A stretch of DNA of 64,000 bases from Inia geoffrensis (Eukaryota; Chordata; Mammalia; Artiodactyla; Iniidae). Positions 35,834 through 47,320 of the stretch are shown in pieces (positions within the stretch are counted from its first letter, which is position 1; every line of letters starts with the position of its first letter). The stretch lies in assembly GCA_036417435.1 (NCBI GenBank), contig CM070905.1:19135592-19199591 (forward strand). The letters run 5' to 3'. The translations under genes were made by a program, and so were the position numbers. The notes below the pieces were generated by a model. The model did no database searches. It saw nothing but the letters and a program-made list of their open reading frames with translations, and was not told where the DNA came from.

Positions 35834-36041
35834 TTTTTTTTTTTTTTCTTTTTTTGTGTTTTGCGGTACGCGGGCCTCTCACTGTTGTGGCCTCTCCCGT
35901 TGCGGAGCCCGCAGGCTCAGTGGCCATGGCTCACGGGCCCAGCCGCTCCGCGGCATGTGGGATCTTCCCGGACCGGGGCACGAACCTGCGTCCCCTGCAT
36001 CGGCAGGTGGACTCTCAACCACTGCACCACCAGGGAGGCCC
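35834..36041 (-). mobile_element. CHR SINE, short form, with internal deletion
   Basis: This minus-strand copy has a long T/C-rich tail at the left. About 13 bp are missing around the segment that reads CTCCGGACGCG in other copies. The flanking duplication is GAATCTCTTTCT (35822 and 36044). Confidence 0.93.
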
Positions 36042-36898
36042 CCGAATCTCTTTCTTGATCTATCATTTGTCTCTAGTAAAGCTCCTCTCTCTCCTTCACA
36101 CACACTGTCATCAAATGAGTGCAGCCTCCACTCACTGACGTTACTTTCTCACCTGTTGTTCACTTTTTCAACTCGTGAAGTCTCCCTCCAGGATCTGCTC
36201 TATGATTTAACCCATCTATTCCCTCTTGCAAATGTTTCAATGATCGTATTTTTTACTTCTAGACACATGCCCTGGCTTCCCCGCTCCAAACTGTCCCGTG
36301 CTTGTATTATGAATTCTGTTCCTTCTTTTATCTCTTTGAATATTTTAAAAACAGTAATTGTAAAGTTTTTTTTATGTGTCTCTGTATTTCTTGGTAATTC
36401 TTTGGATGTCAAGTGTCCTATCAGCTGCCTTTTCCTTCTTTTCTCATGATGGTGAGTTTTCTCATGTGGTCTGCTCTGCTGGTCTGCAAGCTCTACCTCA
36501 GTGGGACGGGTCCTCTGTAGGAATCCCACACTTGCCCTGCAGTTTGGAGATGTCACTATTAGGTGGCTTGCATTTGCCTCTCCTGGATCCTAAAGGTTTC
36601 ACCAGTTCCAAATAAGATTTTAAGATTCTTTTTTCCTTCCTTGTCTTGGCTTAAAATTTTCTCTCCTTATGTGGGTGGTACAAATTGAGGCCCTTACTTG
36701 CACATGCCACATGTGTAGGATTCTGATTTCTTTCTGGGGCCACTTTTTCTACTCCAAGTAGGGTGGCTCATTCTCAAGCACAGAGTTTTCCTAGTTCCAT
36801 TTATAGGTGGAAAAACCCCACGCACAACTTCTGCACTGATAAAATTGCAGGCCACGCAGGTGTTAATATGCTAGGCCCCTATTGGGTCTTCACCTCTG

Positions 36899-37226
36899 CT
36901 ATGGTCTGAATGTTTGTGTCCCCCCAGAATTCACAGGTTGGAATCCTACCATCAATTTGACAGTATTCGGAGGTAGGGCCTCTAGGAAGTGATTAGGTCA
37001 TGAGGGTGGAGCCCTCATATGAATGGGATTAATGACTTATAAAAGAGATCTCACAGAGTTCCCTAGCCCCTTCCGCCAGGGATAATGCAATGAGCAGTCT
37101 GCAACCTGATTCTTCCAGCGCTATGATCTTGGACTCCAGCCTCCAGAACTGTGAGAAATCAAATTCTGTTGTTTATTAGCCACCCAATCTTTGGTATTTA
37201 GTTATAGCAGCCCAAACAGACAAAGA
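36899..37226 (+). mobile_element. MST-type MaLR LTR remnant
   Basis: TGCTATGGTCTGAATGTTTG, TGATTAGGTCATGAGGGTGG, TTGGACTCCAGCCTCCAG and GCAGCCCAAACAGACAAAGA give the full LTR order with few gaps. It is a solo LTR with no internal genes. Confidence 0.85.
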
Positions 37227-38179
37227 CAACCTCTATATGTGGTCTTGATACCTTCGTGGGCCTCTCAACTTCAACATTTGCTTGTTGCTATGGCTTTTGG
37301 TTCCTCCTTCATTTGAGGCATGTGGAAATTTTTCTTTCTTTCGAATTTGGCTATATATTTAAAATATATTCTTAAAGATACATATTTTTATCTGGACTTT
37401 CTATGTATTAGGACTTTCTATGTATTAGGAGTAGGAAAAGGGTTTCCTAAATCTATCCACTCCACACTTCTAACTGAAGTCAAAATTCAGTATTAAATCC
37501 ATTGCATTTAGGGTTCTAGAACAACCATTTCCCTGACACTCTGCTGTACCAATCTGTGGGTATTTTGTTTTACTTTATACTCTGATTATTCCGAAGCATC
37601 TGATACTTTTGACTATCCCCTTCTTAAAATATTACTCCTTCGGTAACCACATCATCATCTTCTCCTAAGCTCTTTCTTAGCCGAACTGAGGGTTCTTTTC
37701 CTCTGTCCATACTTTACATGTTGGTATTCCACAGCATTCTGCATGTCTCACTTGGGCAATCTCATCTTCTTGCCTGACGCGACCCACCTGTATTCCAAAG
37801 ACTCCCAAATTAATATCTTCAGGGCTGCCCTCTCTTCTAAGTCTCGGATCTGCATATACAAAGGTTAATGGGAGAACTGAACTTGGAAGTCCTACCAGCT
37901 ATTTAAATTAGAGTCAAAGGAGCTCATTTATTATCCACCTTTCCATCTCCCAATGAACATCTAGTATTCCCTATTTTGGTCAACAGTCCAACCATCCATC
38001 CCGTTATTTAAGTCAGGAACTCGAAGTCATCCTCATTACCCATAGATACCATAACCTCCCAATTCCATCTGCTTAGTAACTTATAAATCTGTTGTTTCCT
38101 GTCCAGGTTCACTGCCCTTAGCCTATATTTAGACCCTCATCATTTTTCACTTGGACTTGGCAGTAACCTTTAACTGAGT

Positions 38180-38960
38180 GTCTTGCCTGGAGCTTCAAGA
38201 CCATCAGTCAAACTCACCAAATTAGTCGGAAGAATCATTTTTCTAAAACTGTACAAATGCAGTCATGTTTTTTCCTTCTTAGAATTCTTCACTGATTCCT
38301 AATTCTAAGACCAAGTCCAAACCTAGCAAGGCATGAACATCTACCTTTTCAACTTCATCTCCTGCTACTGCTTTCTCCTTTTGTCTCTGTTCACTACTCC
38401 CAGTCAAATCCCTGCCTGTGTTGGCTGAACACCCTACCCGCAGTGAGTATTCTAATGGTTTTTGAAGGGGATATACTGTTTCCTGCTTGTATGTATTCTC
38501 TCTGCCCAGAGAGCCTTTATCCATCTTCCTTTTTTGCCTCTACTGATCAAACATTACCTCGGCTCTTCCCTTGGGGCAGCTGAGTCCTTTCTTTTGTACC
38601 ATATCACCCTTTACCTGAGGTTTTCAATCTTGACTGCACCTGGGGAGCTTTAAAAAAAACAAAAAAGTACTGGACGCCCAGGCCACTTCTAAGACCTAGT
38701 AAATCAGAACCTCTGGGGATGGGACCCAGGCATCAGAATTTTTAAAAGTTTCCCAGGTGATTCCAATGTACACTCAAAGGTGAGAACCACTGCCTTACAC
38801 ACGCCTCTGCCCTCAGTGGTCCTACCACACTTCTTTACCAGTTGGCATCCCCTACTCGATGATGAGCTCTCTGAGGACAGAGTTGATTTCTCATTAGCTT
38901 TTGGGCTCCTAGCACCTAGCACAATACCTGGTATTTGGAAAGTGTATAAGAACTGAACTG
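38180..38960 (+). mobile_element. L2 remnant split by a MER5 element
   Basis: AATTCTTCACTGATTCCTAA, CTCTGCCCAGAGAGCCTTT, CGATGATGAGCTCTCTGAGG and CACCTAGCACAATACCTGGT run in L2 3' order and are interrupted at 38598-38795. Confidence 0.78.
38598..38795. mobile_element. MER5A-like hAT element inside an L2
   Basis: GAGGTTTTCAATCTTGACTG, ACCTGGGGAGCTTTAAAAA, CTGGGGATGGGACCCAGGC and GTGAGAACCACTGCC cover nearly a full MER5A. L2 text continues on both sides, so it is inserted into the L2. Confidence 0.82.
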
Positions 38961-39439
38961 GACATAAAAATAAGCCGTCTTCAGTTTTAGGAGACTGGGT
39001 AACTGATTAAGCTAAAACCATTTTAGTGGCTTTCCTTTACTATTTCTCTGCACTGAACGACTTAGGTAAGCCATCAAGCCATCTGCCATTTTGACCAAAT
39101 TACGGATCACTTTGCCATGGTCTCTCTATACCTGTCTGAATTCAGTACGAGTCAGAATAATGAATACAGGTGTGTCCCCTTCTGGAAAAAAAAAAGTCCA
39201 ACATAAAAAAGTCTCGACTCAAGACAAATGAACCAAGGAGTGATTATTGCCAAACCTTCCCCTTCACTTATTCATAGGTGGCCTATTACTGGGCAGTCTC
39301 CTCAACACCTCACTTTCTCTGGGAGGACTCTGTTGACTATGTCAGCCTACAGTAATCTTCCCCTTTGGAAAGCAAATGAATAAAAGCCTTCCTTTTATAC
39401 TTACTGTTTATAACTTCATAATTAGGACTCTGTCCAACA

Positions 39440-39625
39440 CAATGGGTTGGATAAACTATGGTCTGTCTGTCAAATCTGCCCCATTAGCTTACTTTGTATG
39501 TGTTGTAAGCTATGAATAGGGTTGACATTTTTTAATGTTTTTTTTTTAATCAAAAGAAGAAGAATATTTTGTGACATGTGAAAATTATATAAAAGTTAAA
39601 TTTCAGTGTCCATAACTACAAAGAA
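39440..39625. mobile_element. Possible hAT-type DNA-transposon remnant
   Basis: TGGATAAACTATGGTCTGTC, ATATTTTGTGACATGTGAAA and AAATTTCAGTGTCCATAA match a common old hAT element that starts with a 'lack of a view' type sequence. The family is not assigned. Confidence 0.55.
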
Positions 39626-40314
39626 CTGTGGCTGACCGGTTCAATTCCTCTTATATCCACACTACAAGTCAAATTCTGCCCCACAGAGTTAGAAGTCCAA
39701 ACCCAACTCAGTTTTCTTTGAGCCCATCCATCCTGGCCCCCATCTGCCCCAGGGTTCAGGAGACGGTTTGGGTCTGTACGTGTGAGATGGTACTGTATGT
39801 TTTCGGGATCTAGGATTTTTCATTTTAGCACTCGCTGGAATGAAAAAGCTAGCTTAGCGGGATACTATGTTAAAGGTACTCACATCATTTACTTATGTAT
39901 TTTTTTAAGACTGGTTTAATTCAATAATATGGTATTATATTACTGCCTTCACTAATATTCATAGATCCTGTCTTATTAAAAAACAGTAATCCAAATTAAC
40001 TAGGACGCTGCCTACCTATATATTGCCCTCAACAATAAATTATTAATTCATATTGTAATGAACATCAATCCCAAAAGCAATTCCAAATATTCTGATTTGA
40101 AATATTAGCAAAATACGATTACCCTAAAGGGAATTTTTCATTCAAATGGCAAAGTTCCCATCCTAACTAATTGCATTTATTAGTTTATAATTTTGAGATA
40201 AATGGGATTATGTGGGTTACAAAACTCCAGGATATATCTAAATAGCCTCAAAAAAGGAGAACTAAGTCTACAATAATTATTCCACAAGAGGAGTAGGGTC
40301 AATCACCACTACCA

Positions 40315-40526
40315 GGGCTTCCCTGGTGGTGCAGTGGTTGAGAGTCCGCCTGCCGATGCAGGGCACACGGGTTCGTGCCCCGGTCCGGGAGGTTCCCACA
40401 TGCCGCGGAGCGGCTGGGCCCGTGAGCCATGGCCGCTGAGCCTGCGCGTCCGGAGCCTGTGCTCCGCAACAGGAGAGGCCACAGCAGTGAGAGGCTCGCG
40501 TGCCGCAAAAAAAAAAAAAAAAAAAA
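40315..40526 (+). mobile_element. CHR SINE, short form
   Basis: This is a full short-form copy with an A tail and a perfect target duplication AATCACCACTACCA on both sides (40301-40314 and about 40526-40539). Confidence 0.95.
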
Positions 40527-41569
40527 TCACCACTACCAGAACCATAATCTACTAATTAATTCACAGCTCAACGGGCCACAGACAGAGCCATCTGTGAAAC
40601 TATTTGTACCTGTTCCCAGGAGGAAGAGGAAAACAGGTATACCTCTTGGAACAGGTGATAAGGCTGCTATGGGAAGAGTCCACCTTCTAGACACAGCTGA
40701 GTGAATTTCATTCACAAGACATCTGTTGGTGTCTACTGGCTCTGATGTGCACTGCTTCCTCTCTGGAACAGTTGGGAAATCCAAGTGTGCCTGGTCCCTG
40801 GATACAGCTGGGGTGCTGAGTCTTTCATTAGGTAAACAACCAGGGGCAGGTGGGGCTAATTGAATTCAACTGTTTGGTGGCAGCCTGGGCATGATGTTTA
40901 CTTCCCCAGACTGAATCTTTCAGACACTTCAAAAACTAGGAGCCAAGCTAGATAAATAAACCCCGGACAAGGCTGGTCCAAATTAATCTACTCTAGTCAA
41001 TTTTCAACTGTGAACGACTGGACCTGTAGCTGGCCAAACTGCAGTGCACCATCCAGCAACACCGTGATCATGACAATGACGGATGCAGAAATCAAAGCTG
41101 GTACTATACTGCTGATTAAAACAAAACAAACACAAACACAAAAACAAAACTAAAAAATCTCAAGATAAGATGGAGCAGAATAAATAGGAAGAGCAAAGAA
41201 ACATCAGGTTGTCTTTCACATCACACTCATCACAAAGAGAGCTTTATGCTATGTATTTCTACCTTGGAATCACAACTTAAGAAACATCTGATAACTCTGG
41301 AGATGGTTGATGGGAAACAGAAACAATTCAAGAGGACCCAGGGAAAAGGACTTGGAATTTCAGAGCTTACAGCAGGTAACCTTTGGGGATAATTTAATAA
41401 CAACCTTTAAATAGAGAAGCTCTCATATGAAGGGTCATAATTGTTTGATATTTAAAAAACCAAGAAGAAAATAATCATAGCAGAGTGGACCAAGAATGTA
41501 AAATTTCTGAGAAATTTATTTTGTTTGATACTTGATTATTTTCTATTAATGAGTGTAAAAATCCAATAA

Positions 41570-41692
41570 GGCAGGACGTTGCTTAGTTTATTCACTTCTA
41601 GACTCTTAGCTCTAGAGTAACGATGGACTCCAGAAATGCTTAATAAATAATTACTGAATAAACAGACTGAATGAATGAATGAATGATATTAC
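41570..41692 (+). mobile_element. L2 3' end fragment
   Basis: ACGTTGCTTAGTTTATTCAC and AATGCTTAATAAATAATTAC, with a GAAT tail repeat, match an L2 end. Confidence 0.6.
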
Positions 41693-41825
41693 TGAAGCAC
41701 AAAACATCAGGGATGTAACAGAGGGCATAAAAATACTTTTTTGCCATCTTCTTAGGAAATATCAACAATATTATCAATGAATTAATTTAAAAGTAAATAA
41801 TAACAAGAACACCACTTACAGCAAC

Positions 41826-42056
41826 AATAAATAACATTGGCTGACTTATTTAGTATTTACCACGAACTAGGCATTCTTCTAAGCACTTTACATATACTAA
41901 CTCTTTCAGTCCTGATAACAACCCTGTGTGGTAGGCACTGTTATTATTCCCATTTGACAGATGATATACCAAGTTACAGAGATTAAGTAACTTTAGTGGC
42001 TGATGAGGGTAGAGCCTAAACTGAGCCTACAGTGACTGTTCTGGAGTCTGTGCTCC
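41826..42056 (-). mobile_element. MIR SINE remnant
   Basis: AGGCATTCTTCTAAGCACTT, AACAACCCTGTGTGGTAGGC, CCCATTTGACAGATGA and TTCTGGAGTCTGTGCTCC form a nearly complete reversed MIR. Confidence 0.82.
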
Positions 42057-42664
42057 AATTATAATGTCTCTCTGAACTATCTGAAACTTTGCTTGAGTTT
42101 CCCATTTCCTCTTTAATTCCACTGCCTCTTCTTTGGGCTTCAGAGCCAGACTTAGCTCCTCACGCACGTACAGCCATCTGCATACTCTGTGACCTGCATA
42201 TTCTGTGTTCATACATAAATGGTTTGAACCTTTCTGAACCTCTGTTTTCTCATTTGTAAGGTTGGGAGAATCTAACCTTCAGAAGTGTTGTGACTGACGG
42301 GATGAATCGATGACTATAAAGTCCCCTGAGCGGTGACCATGTACTTTCCAGAGTGTGTATTTCCATTCTAGTCCAGTTTGCTTTGCTTCAAACTGACTGC
42401 AGCTGGCTCCTCGCTGATCACAGTAGACTGAGTTAGGTGTGGGGAAATTAAGACTGGCTGTTGCTAGGGAATTCGTGGGACTCCTGGTTGGGTGGGCAGC
42501 ATCTGTACTTGGCAGGAAGGCAGTTGACGGGCACTACAAAAGTAAAGCTATTCATTTGATCAATAAACATAAGGGAAAGGCCTGAATGCAGATATCATGC
42601 TAAATGTTGGGACAATTATGTGGAAAAAGACATAGTAACTTCCTTCTAGAGCCCCAGAGTTGAG

Positions 42665-42815
42665 ATCAGTAACACATACGTGAATCACTCTGGGGACATT
42701 TTTGAACTACTCTTGCCCAGGCCCAGGGCTCTGTGGGCCTAGTGTGGGAAATCCAGGTTGTGTGTTTTAAAATCTCCCCAAATAACTCTGATGAGAGTCC
42801 ACAGTTGAAACACGG
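42665..42815. mobile_element. MER5-like hAT fragment
   Basis: CACTCTGGGGACATTTTTGA, CCCAGGCCCAGGGCTCTG and ATCTCCCCAAATAACTCTGA resemble a MER5-type inverted-repeat element. It is heavily diverged. Confidence 0.6.
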
Positions 42816-45214
42816 TATTTGAGAGAGAAAGACATGTAAATCAACAAATGATCAAATAACACATAACAAAGAAATTTTAAATTGTAATACACTGGGATAA
42901 ATATCAAAATGGTTACGGGTAATCAGTTACAGGAGCACATAATAAAAGCTCTCATTTGCTGAGTGCTCTCTATGAACCAGATACTGTACATATTTTATAA
43001 ATGTTCTTTTGTATCTCTTCACTATTTAATAAAAATGAATGTATCAGTGGTAGGTGAACCGAGAGAGTGGGTTGGTTCAGTTCGGTTCCTATAGCACAGT
43101 TGGTTCATACAGCACAGTTTCAAGAGGCAACTGAAGGCAGGCTGGCATGGAGCTTGCAGAGGGCTTCTCTGGCATATGCCCTTGGCGCTTCTGAGGCTCA
43201 AAGTTATTTAGCTGGCAAAGACAGCAAGGCCAGCTCAACTAGACTCTCATTCATTCAGGATCCTGGTCTCTGTCTACACAGGAAACCCCAAGGGCTTCAC
43301 AAGCCGTCACAGCCTACAGTGTCTAGTCTCTGCTCTTTGGCACAAGGGGGCCACTGAGACCTTTTAAAGATACCACTCTGATGACAGACGAGGTGGGTCA
43401 TCTTCCTTCCCAAGACCTATGATGGTGCTCCTGTACTTAATATGGGAAGTTTAAAAAAAAAAACAAAACTCTTTTCTGCTCATTCTTACCCAACTACATT
43501 GTCCACCCGAGTCATTTTCATTTCTCAACCTCTCCTCCATGCATCATGTCCCTACTGCTTGCTCAGCCTCTTTGGTCTGTCAAGAATCTCCTCCTTCGCT
43601 CAATAAACATGTTGAGGGCCAACAAGGTGTTCAGCCCTGTGCCAGATCTGGTTTCTGCCATGGCTGATCACAAGTTTATCTCCATGTCGCTCTTCCTTCA
43701 TGCCCTGGCATGAGTTCTCAGGCCTCTTTGGAGAAGTAGTAAAACGTGGACCCTGGGGATGGTTACACCTTCCCCTAATAAAAACATGTTTGTGTCTTAT
43801 ATCAACTGAGCCTCTAAGATTAGAAGATGTTTTATTTGTATTTTCTACCAGGCCCAACACAATGCAGGAAGGCCAAAAAAAAAAAAAAAAAAAATTGATT
43901 GATGAACTGATGCTAGATTGGAACAGACAGAAACTTTAAAAAACTGTGATTTTCCATTGTCAAATGACTATTCTGTGACACATAAGCTGCTGCTCATACC
44001 TGAGGACAAAGAGGACGACAAAGGGAGAGAGGCACTCAGCTTGGAAGTAGCAGACCAACAGACCAACTGCCTGATCACTAATGCAGAGCTCCAGAGAATT
44101 CACAGCTGAGTTCTCCTTTAAGCCCCAAGGGGTGTGACTAAGAAAAAGACTTCTAGTCCTCACCTCACTTTTAGGAAACCTCTCTTTATCCAAAGCACGT
44201 AACATGACATCATTATATAAAACAGGCTTTCTCTCCAGAGTGAGGGGCTCAGAGAAAGGTGAGACGTTTTTGACCTTTCCTCAGATCTTCAAACTCCCAG
44301 TGGACACTCAGGTTCTCATGGTAAACTTGGAAAACATGCCAGCTCTCAGCAGAGGGCATTGTGAGCTTATGGACTGGATCCTTTCAGTAAAAGATATCTG
44401 CTGAGAAAGAATCGGGTGGAAATGTTTCCCTGCTGCCTTCCTCCTTCCCCAGTGTTACAGCATTTTGGATCATTTGAATTGTATATGGATTTCTATTTAA
44501 GTCAGTCATTTGCTGGCAGCAAAACTAGAACATTTCCTGTTTTTCCTGTCACTGTAATCAGGATTTGGCTGTCCAAATTAGGACTGCCCTAATTACTCCT
44601 CAGCAGGTGCCAACCTGGGGGAGGGCAACAAATGGGAAGAGAGGAAGTAAGGACACTTTGCATCTTCAGACTCATACAATGAGGAAACACTTTCTTCCGA
44701 GTCTGGAAAACCTGATTAAGTAATAGGTAAAAGGCACCATGGGGTTATATGTTGTGTGCGTGTGCACGCTGTTGTGTAACAACTACGTAAATGATTTTCT
44801 ATTTAATTCCCTTCAAAGCTTCACAGAATTACTTTTCCCAACCCTGAGATAAATTCATCCAGGGCCTGTAATTCAGCAACTGTGGGAGGCTACTACAGAT
44901 AATATCCGGTATAAGGAATGATGTGATAGTGGGCACCAATAAGTGGACATCATTCCAGAGAATTTGGCCATGAGGGATACCAAAGCGGTATAGTCTCTTC
45001 AGGGAAGGATCATGATTCTTGATGACCACAATATACCAAGAACCAAAAGCAATGGGTATTTTCCAAGAACTGGGAGAACACCAGTAAGAAACTGAAGTCT
45101 CTTATAGAATGGATGATGCAATATAGGGTGTGGTCACAGATGGTAGTAAAGGTAATCTGTCATCATCGTCACCGTCGTTATCAAAATAGCAGCTAATCAT
45201 TTGGGAGGTGGGGC

Positions 45215-45400
45215 TTAATATTTTGTTAAAACAGTTTTAAAAGGTTAACATTTTCAAAACAATCCTATGAGGGAAAAACTATTATTATCTTTTTTCACAG
45301 ATGGGAAAACTAAGGCACAGAGAGGCTGAGTGACTGTTCAAGGTCATATAGCTAATAGGTGAAAAAGCTGGTATTCAAATTTGGGCCCCAGAGACTTCTC
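45215..45400 (-). mobile_element. MIR SINE remnant
   Basis: CAATCCTATGAGGGAAAAAC, CACAGATGGGAAAACTAAGG, CACAGAGAGGCTGAGTGACT and CAAGGTCATATAGCTAATAG are the reversed MIR core. Confidence 0.8.
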
Positions 45401-46387
45401 TGGAACTAGAGTCTGGATTTATTGTTAGACAAACACATGAGATCTTGAGTTGAGCGTCCTGTGAAAAGCAGCTTCAGTGCACGTCTGAAGCTGAGGTGTC
45501 AGCTGAGCCATTTCACGACGAACTCTGGTCTGAAGGGCTGGGGCAAGGCCTCTGCATGGGGCCTACTATGAGCAAGTGAAACAGAATAAGCACAAAGAGA
45601 GAAAAGGTGGATGGGCTGGGCCAGAAGTGAGACTGCCAGATCTATGTCCTTTCCAGATGAAATGTGGATCCTCTAGCAACAGGATTAATGGAAGAATTCC
45701 CTAAATCTGCCTTCAAGCTTTTCCTTGATTGATCTGTGTGACGAGAAAGGACCTTCAAGATGGTGGAGGAGCAAGACGTGGAGATCACCTTCTTCCGCAC
45801 AGATACATCAAAAATACAGCTACATGTGGAACAAGTCCTACAGAGCAGCTACTGAATGTTGACAGAAGACCTCAGACTTCCCAAAAACTGTGGGGCTGAC
45901 AGGGTCTTGGTGCTCTGGCTGGCTGTCAGGCCTGAGCCTCTGAGGTGGGAGAGCTGAGTTCAGGACACCGGACCACCAGGGACTTCCTGGGACCATGTAA
46001 TATCAATTGGTGAGAGCTCTCCCAGAGAACTCTGCCTGAATGCTAAGACCCAGCTCCACCCAATGACCAGCAAACTACAGTGCTGGATGCCCCATGCCAA
46101 ACAACTAGCAAGACAGGAACACAACCCAACACATTAGCAGAGAGGCTGCCTAAAATCATAATAAGTTCACAGACACCCCAAAACACACCACCGGATGTGG
46201 TTCTGCCCACCAGAAAGACAAGATCCAGCCTCATCTATCAGAAAACAGGCACCAGTCCCTGCCACCAGGAAGCCTACATAACCCACTGAACGAACCTTAG
46301 CCACTGGGGGCAGACACCAAAAACAACGGGAACTACGAACGTGCAGCCTGCGAAAAGGAGACCCCCAAACACAGTAAGTTAGGCAGA

Positions 46388-47250
46388 ATGAGAAGACAGA
46401 GAAATACGCAGCAGATCAAGCAACAAGGTAAAAACCCACCAGACCAAAAAATGAAGAGGAAATAGGGGGTCTGCCTGAAAAAGAATTCAGAGTAATGACA
46501 GTAAAGATGATCCGAAATCTTGGAAATAGAATGGAGAAAATACAAGAAACGTTTCATAAGGACATAGAAGAACTAAAGAGCAAACAATGATGAACAACCC
46601 AATAAATGAAATGAAAAATTCTCTAGAAGGAATCAATAGCAGAATAACTGAGGCAGAAGAATGGATAAGTGACCTGGAAGATAAAACAGTGGAAATAACT
46701 ACCACAAAGCGGAATAAAGGAAAAAGAATGAAAAGAATTGAGGACAGTCTCAGAGACCTCTGGGACAACATTAAATGCACCAACATTTGAATTATGGGAT
46801 CCCAGAAGAAGAGAAAAAGAAAGGGACTGAGAAAATATTTGAAGAGAGTATAGTTCAAAACTTCCCTAATATGGGAAAGGAAATAGGCAATCACGACCAG
46901 GAAGCGCAAAGAGTCCCACACAGGATAAATCCAAAGAGTAACACACCAAGACACATATTAATCAAACAATCAAAAATTAAGTACAAAGAAAAAATATTAA
47001 AAGCAGCAAGGGAAAAGCAACAAACAACATACAAGGGAATCCCCATAAGGGTAACAGCTGACCTTTCAGCAGAAACTCTGCAAGCCAGAAGGGTGTGGTA
47101 GGACATACTTAAAGTGATGAAAGGGAAAAACCTACACCCAAGATCTCTACCCATCAAGGATCTCATTCAGATTCGACAGAGAAATTAAAACCTTTACAAA
47201 CAAGCAAAAGCTAAGAGAATTTTCAGCTCCACTAAACTTCTCTAGGCAGG
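46388..47250 (+). pseudogene. L1 ORF1 (RNA-binding protein) remnant
   Basis: An ATG at 46388 opens a frame with L1 ORF1 content that soon meets a stop. Recognisable pieces follow in different frames: the coiled-coil stretch with EGINSRITEAEEWISDLED (46587-46790), and the central and C-terminal part with RHILIKQSKIKYKEKILKAA and LSAETLQARR (46775-47101). In intact L1 this protein forms a trimer that binds the element's RNA. Here at least two frame changes and an early stop break it. Confidence 0.85.
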
Positions 47251-47320
47251 TAACACAAGAGAAGGAAAAGACCTACAATAACAAACCTAAAATGATTAAG
47301 AAAATGGTAATAGAAACATA

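Noticed and set aside
35808..36449. 213-residue open frame, the longest in the window
   Set aside because: Its first third is a minus-strand CHR SINE read through and the rest is unrecognised low-complexity text with no family match.
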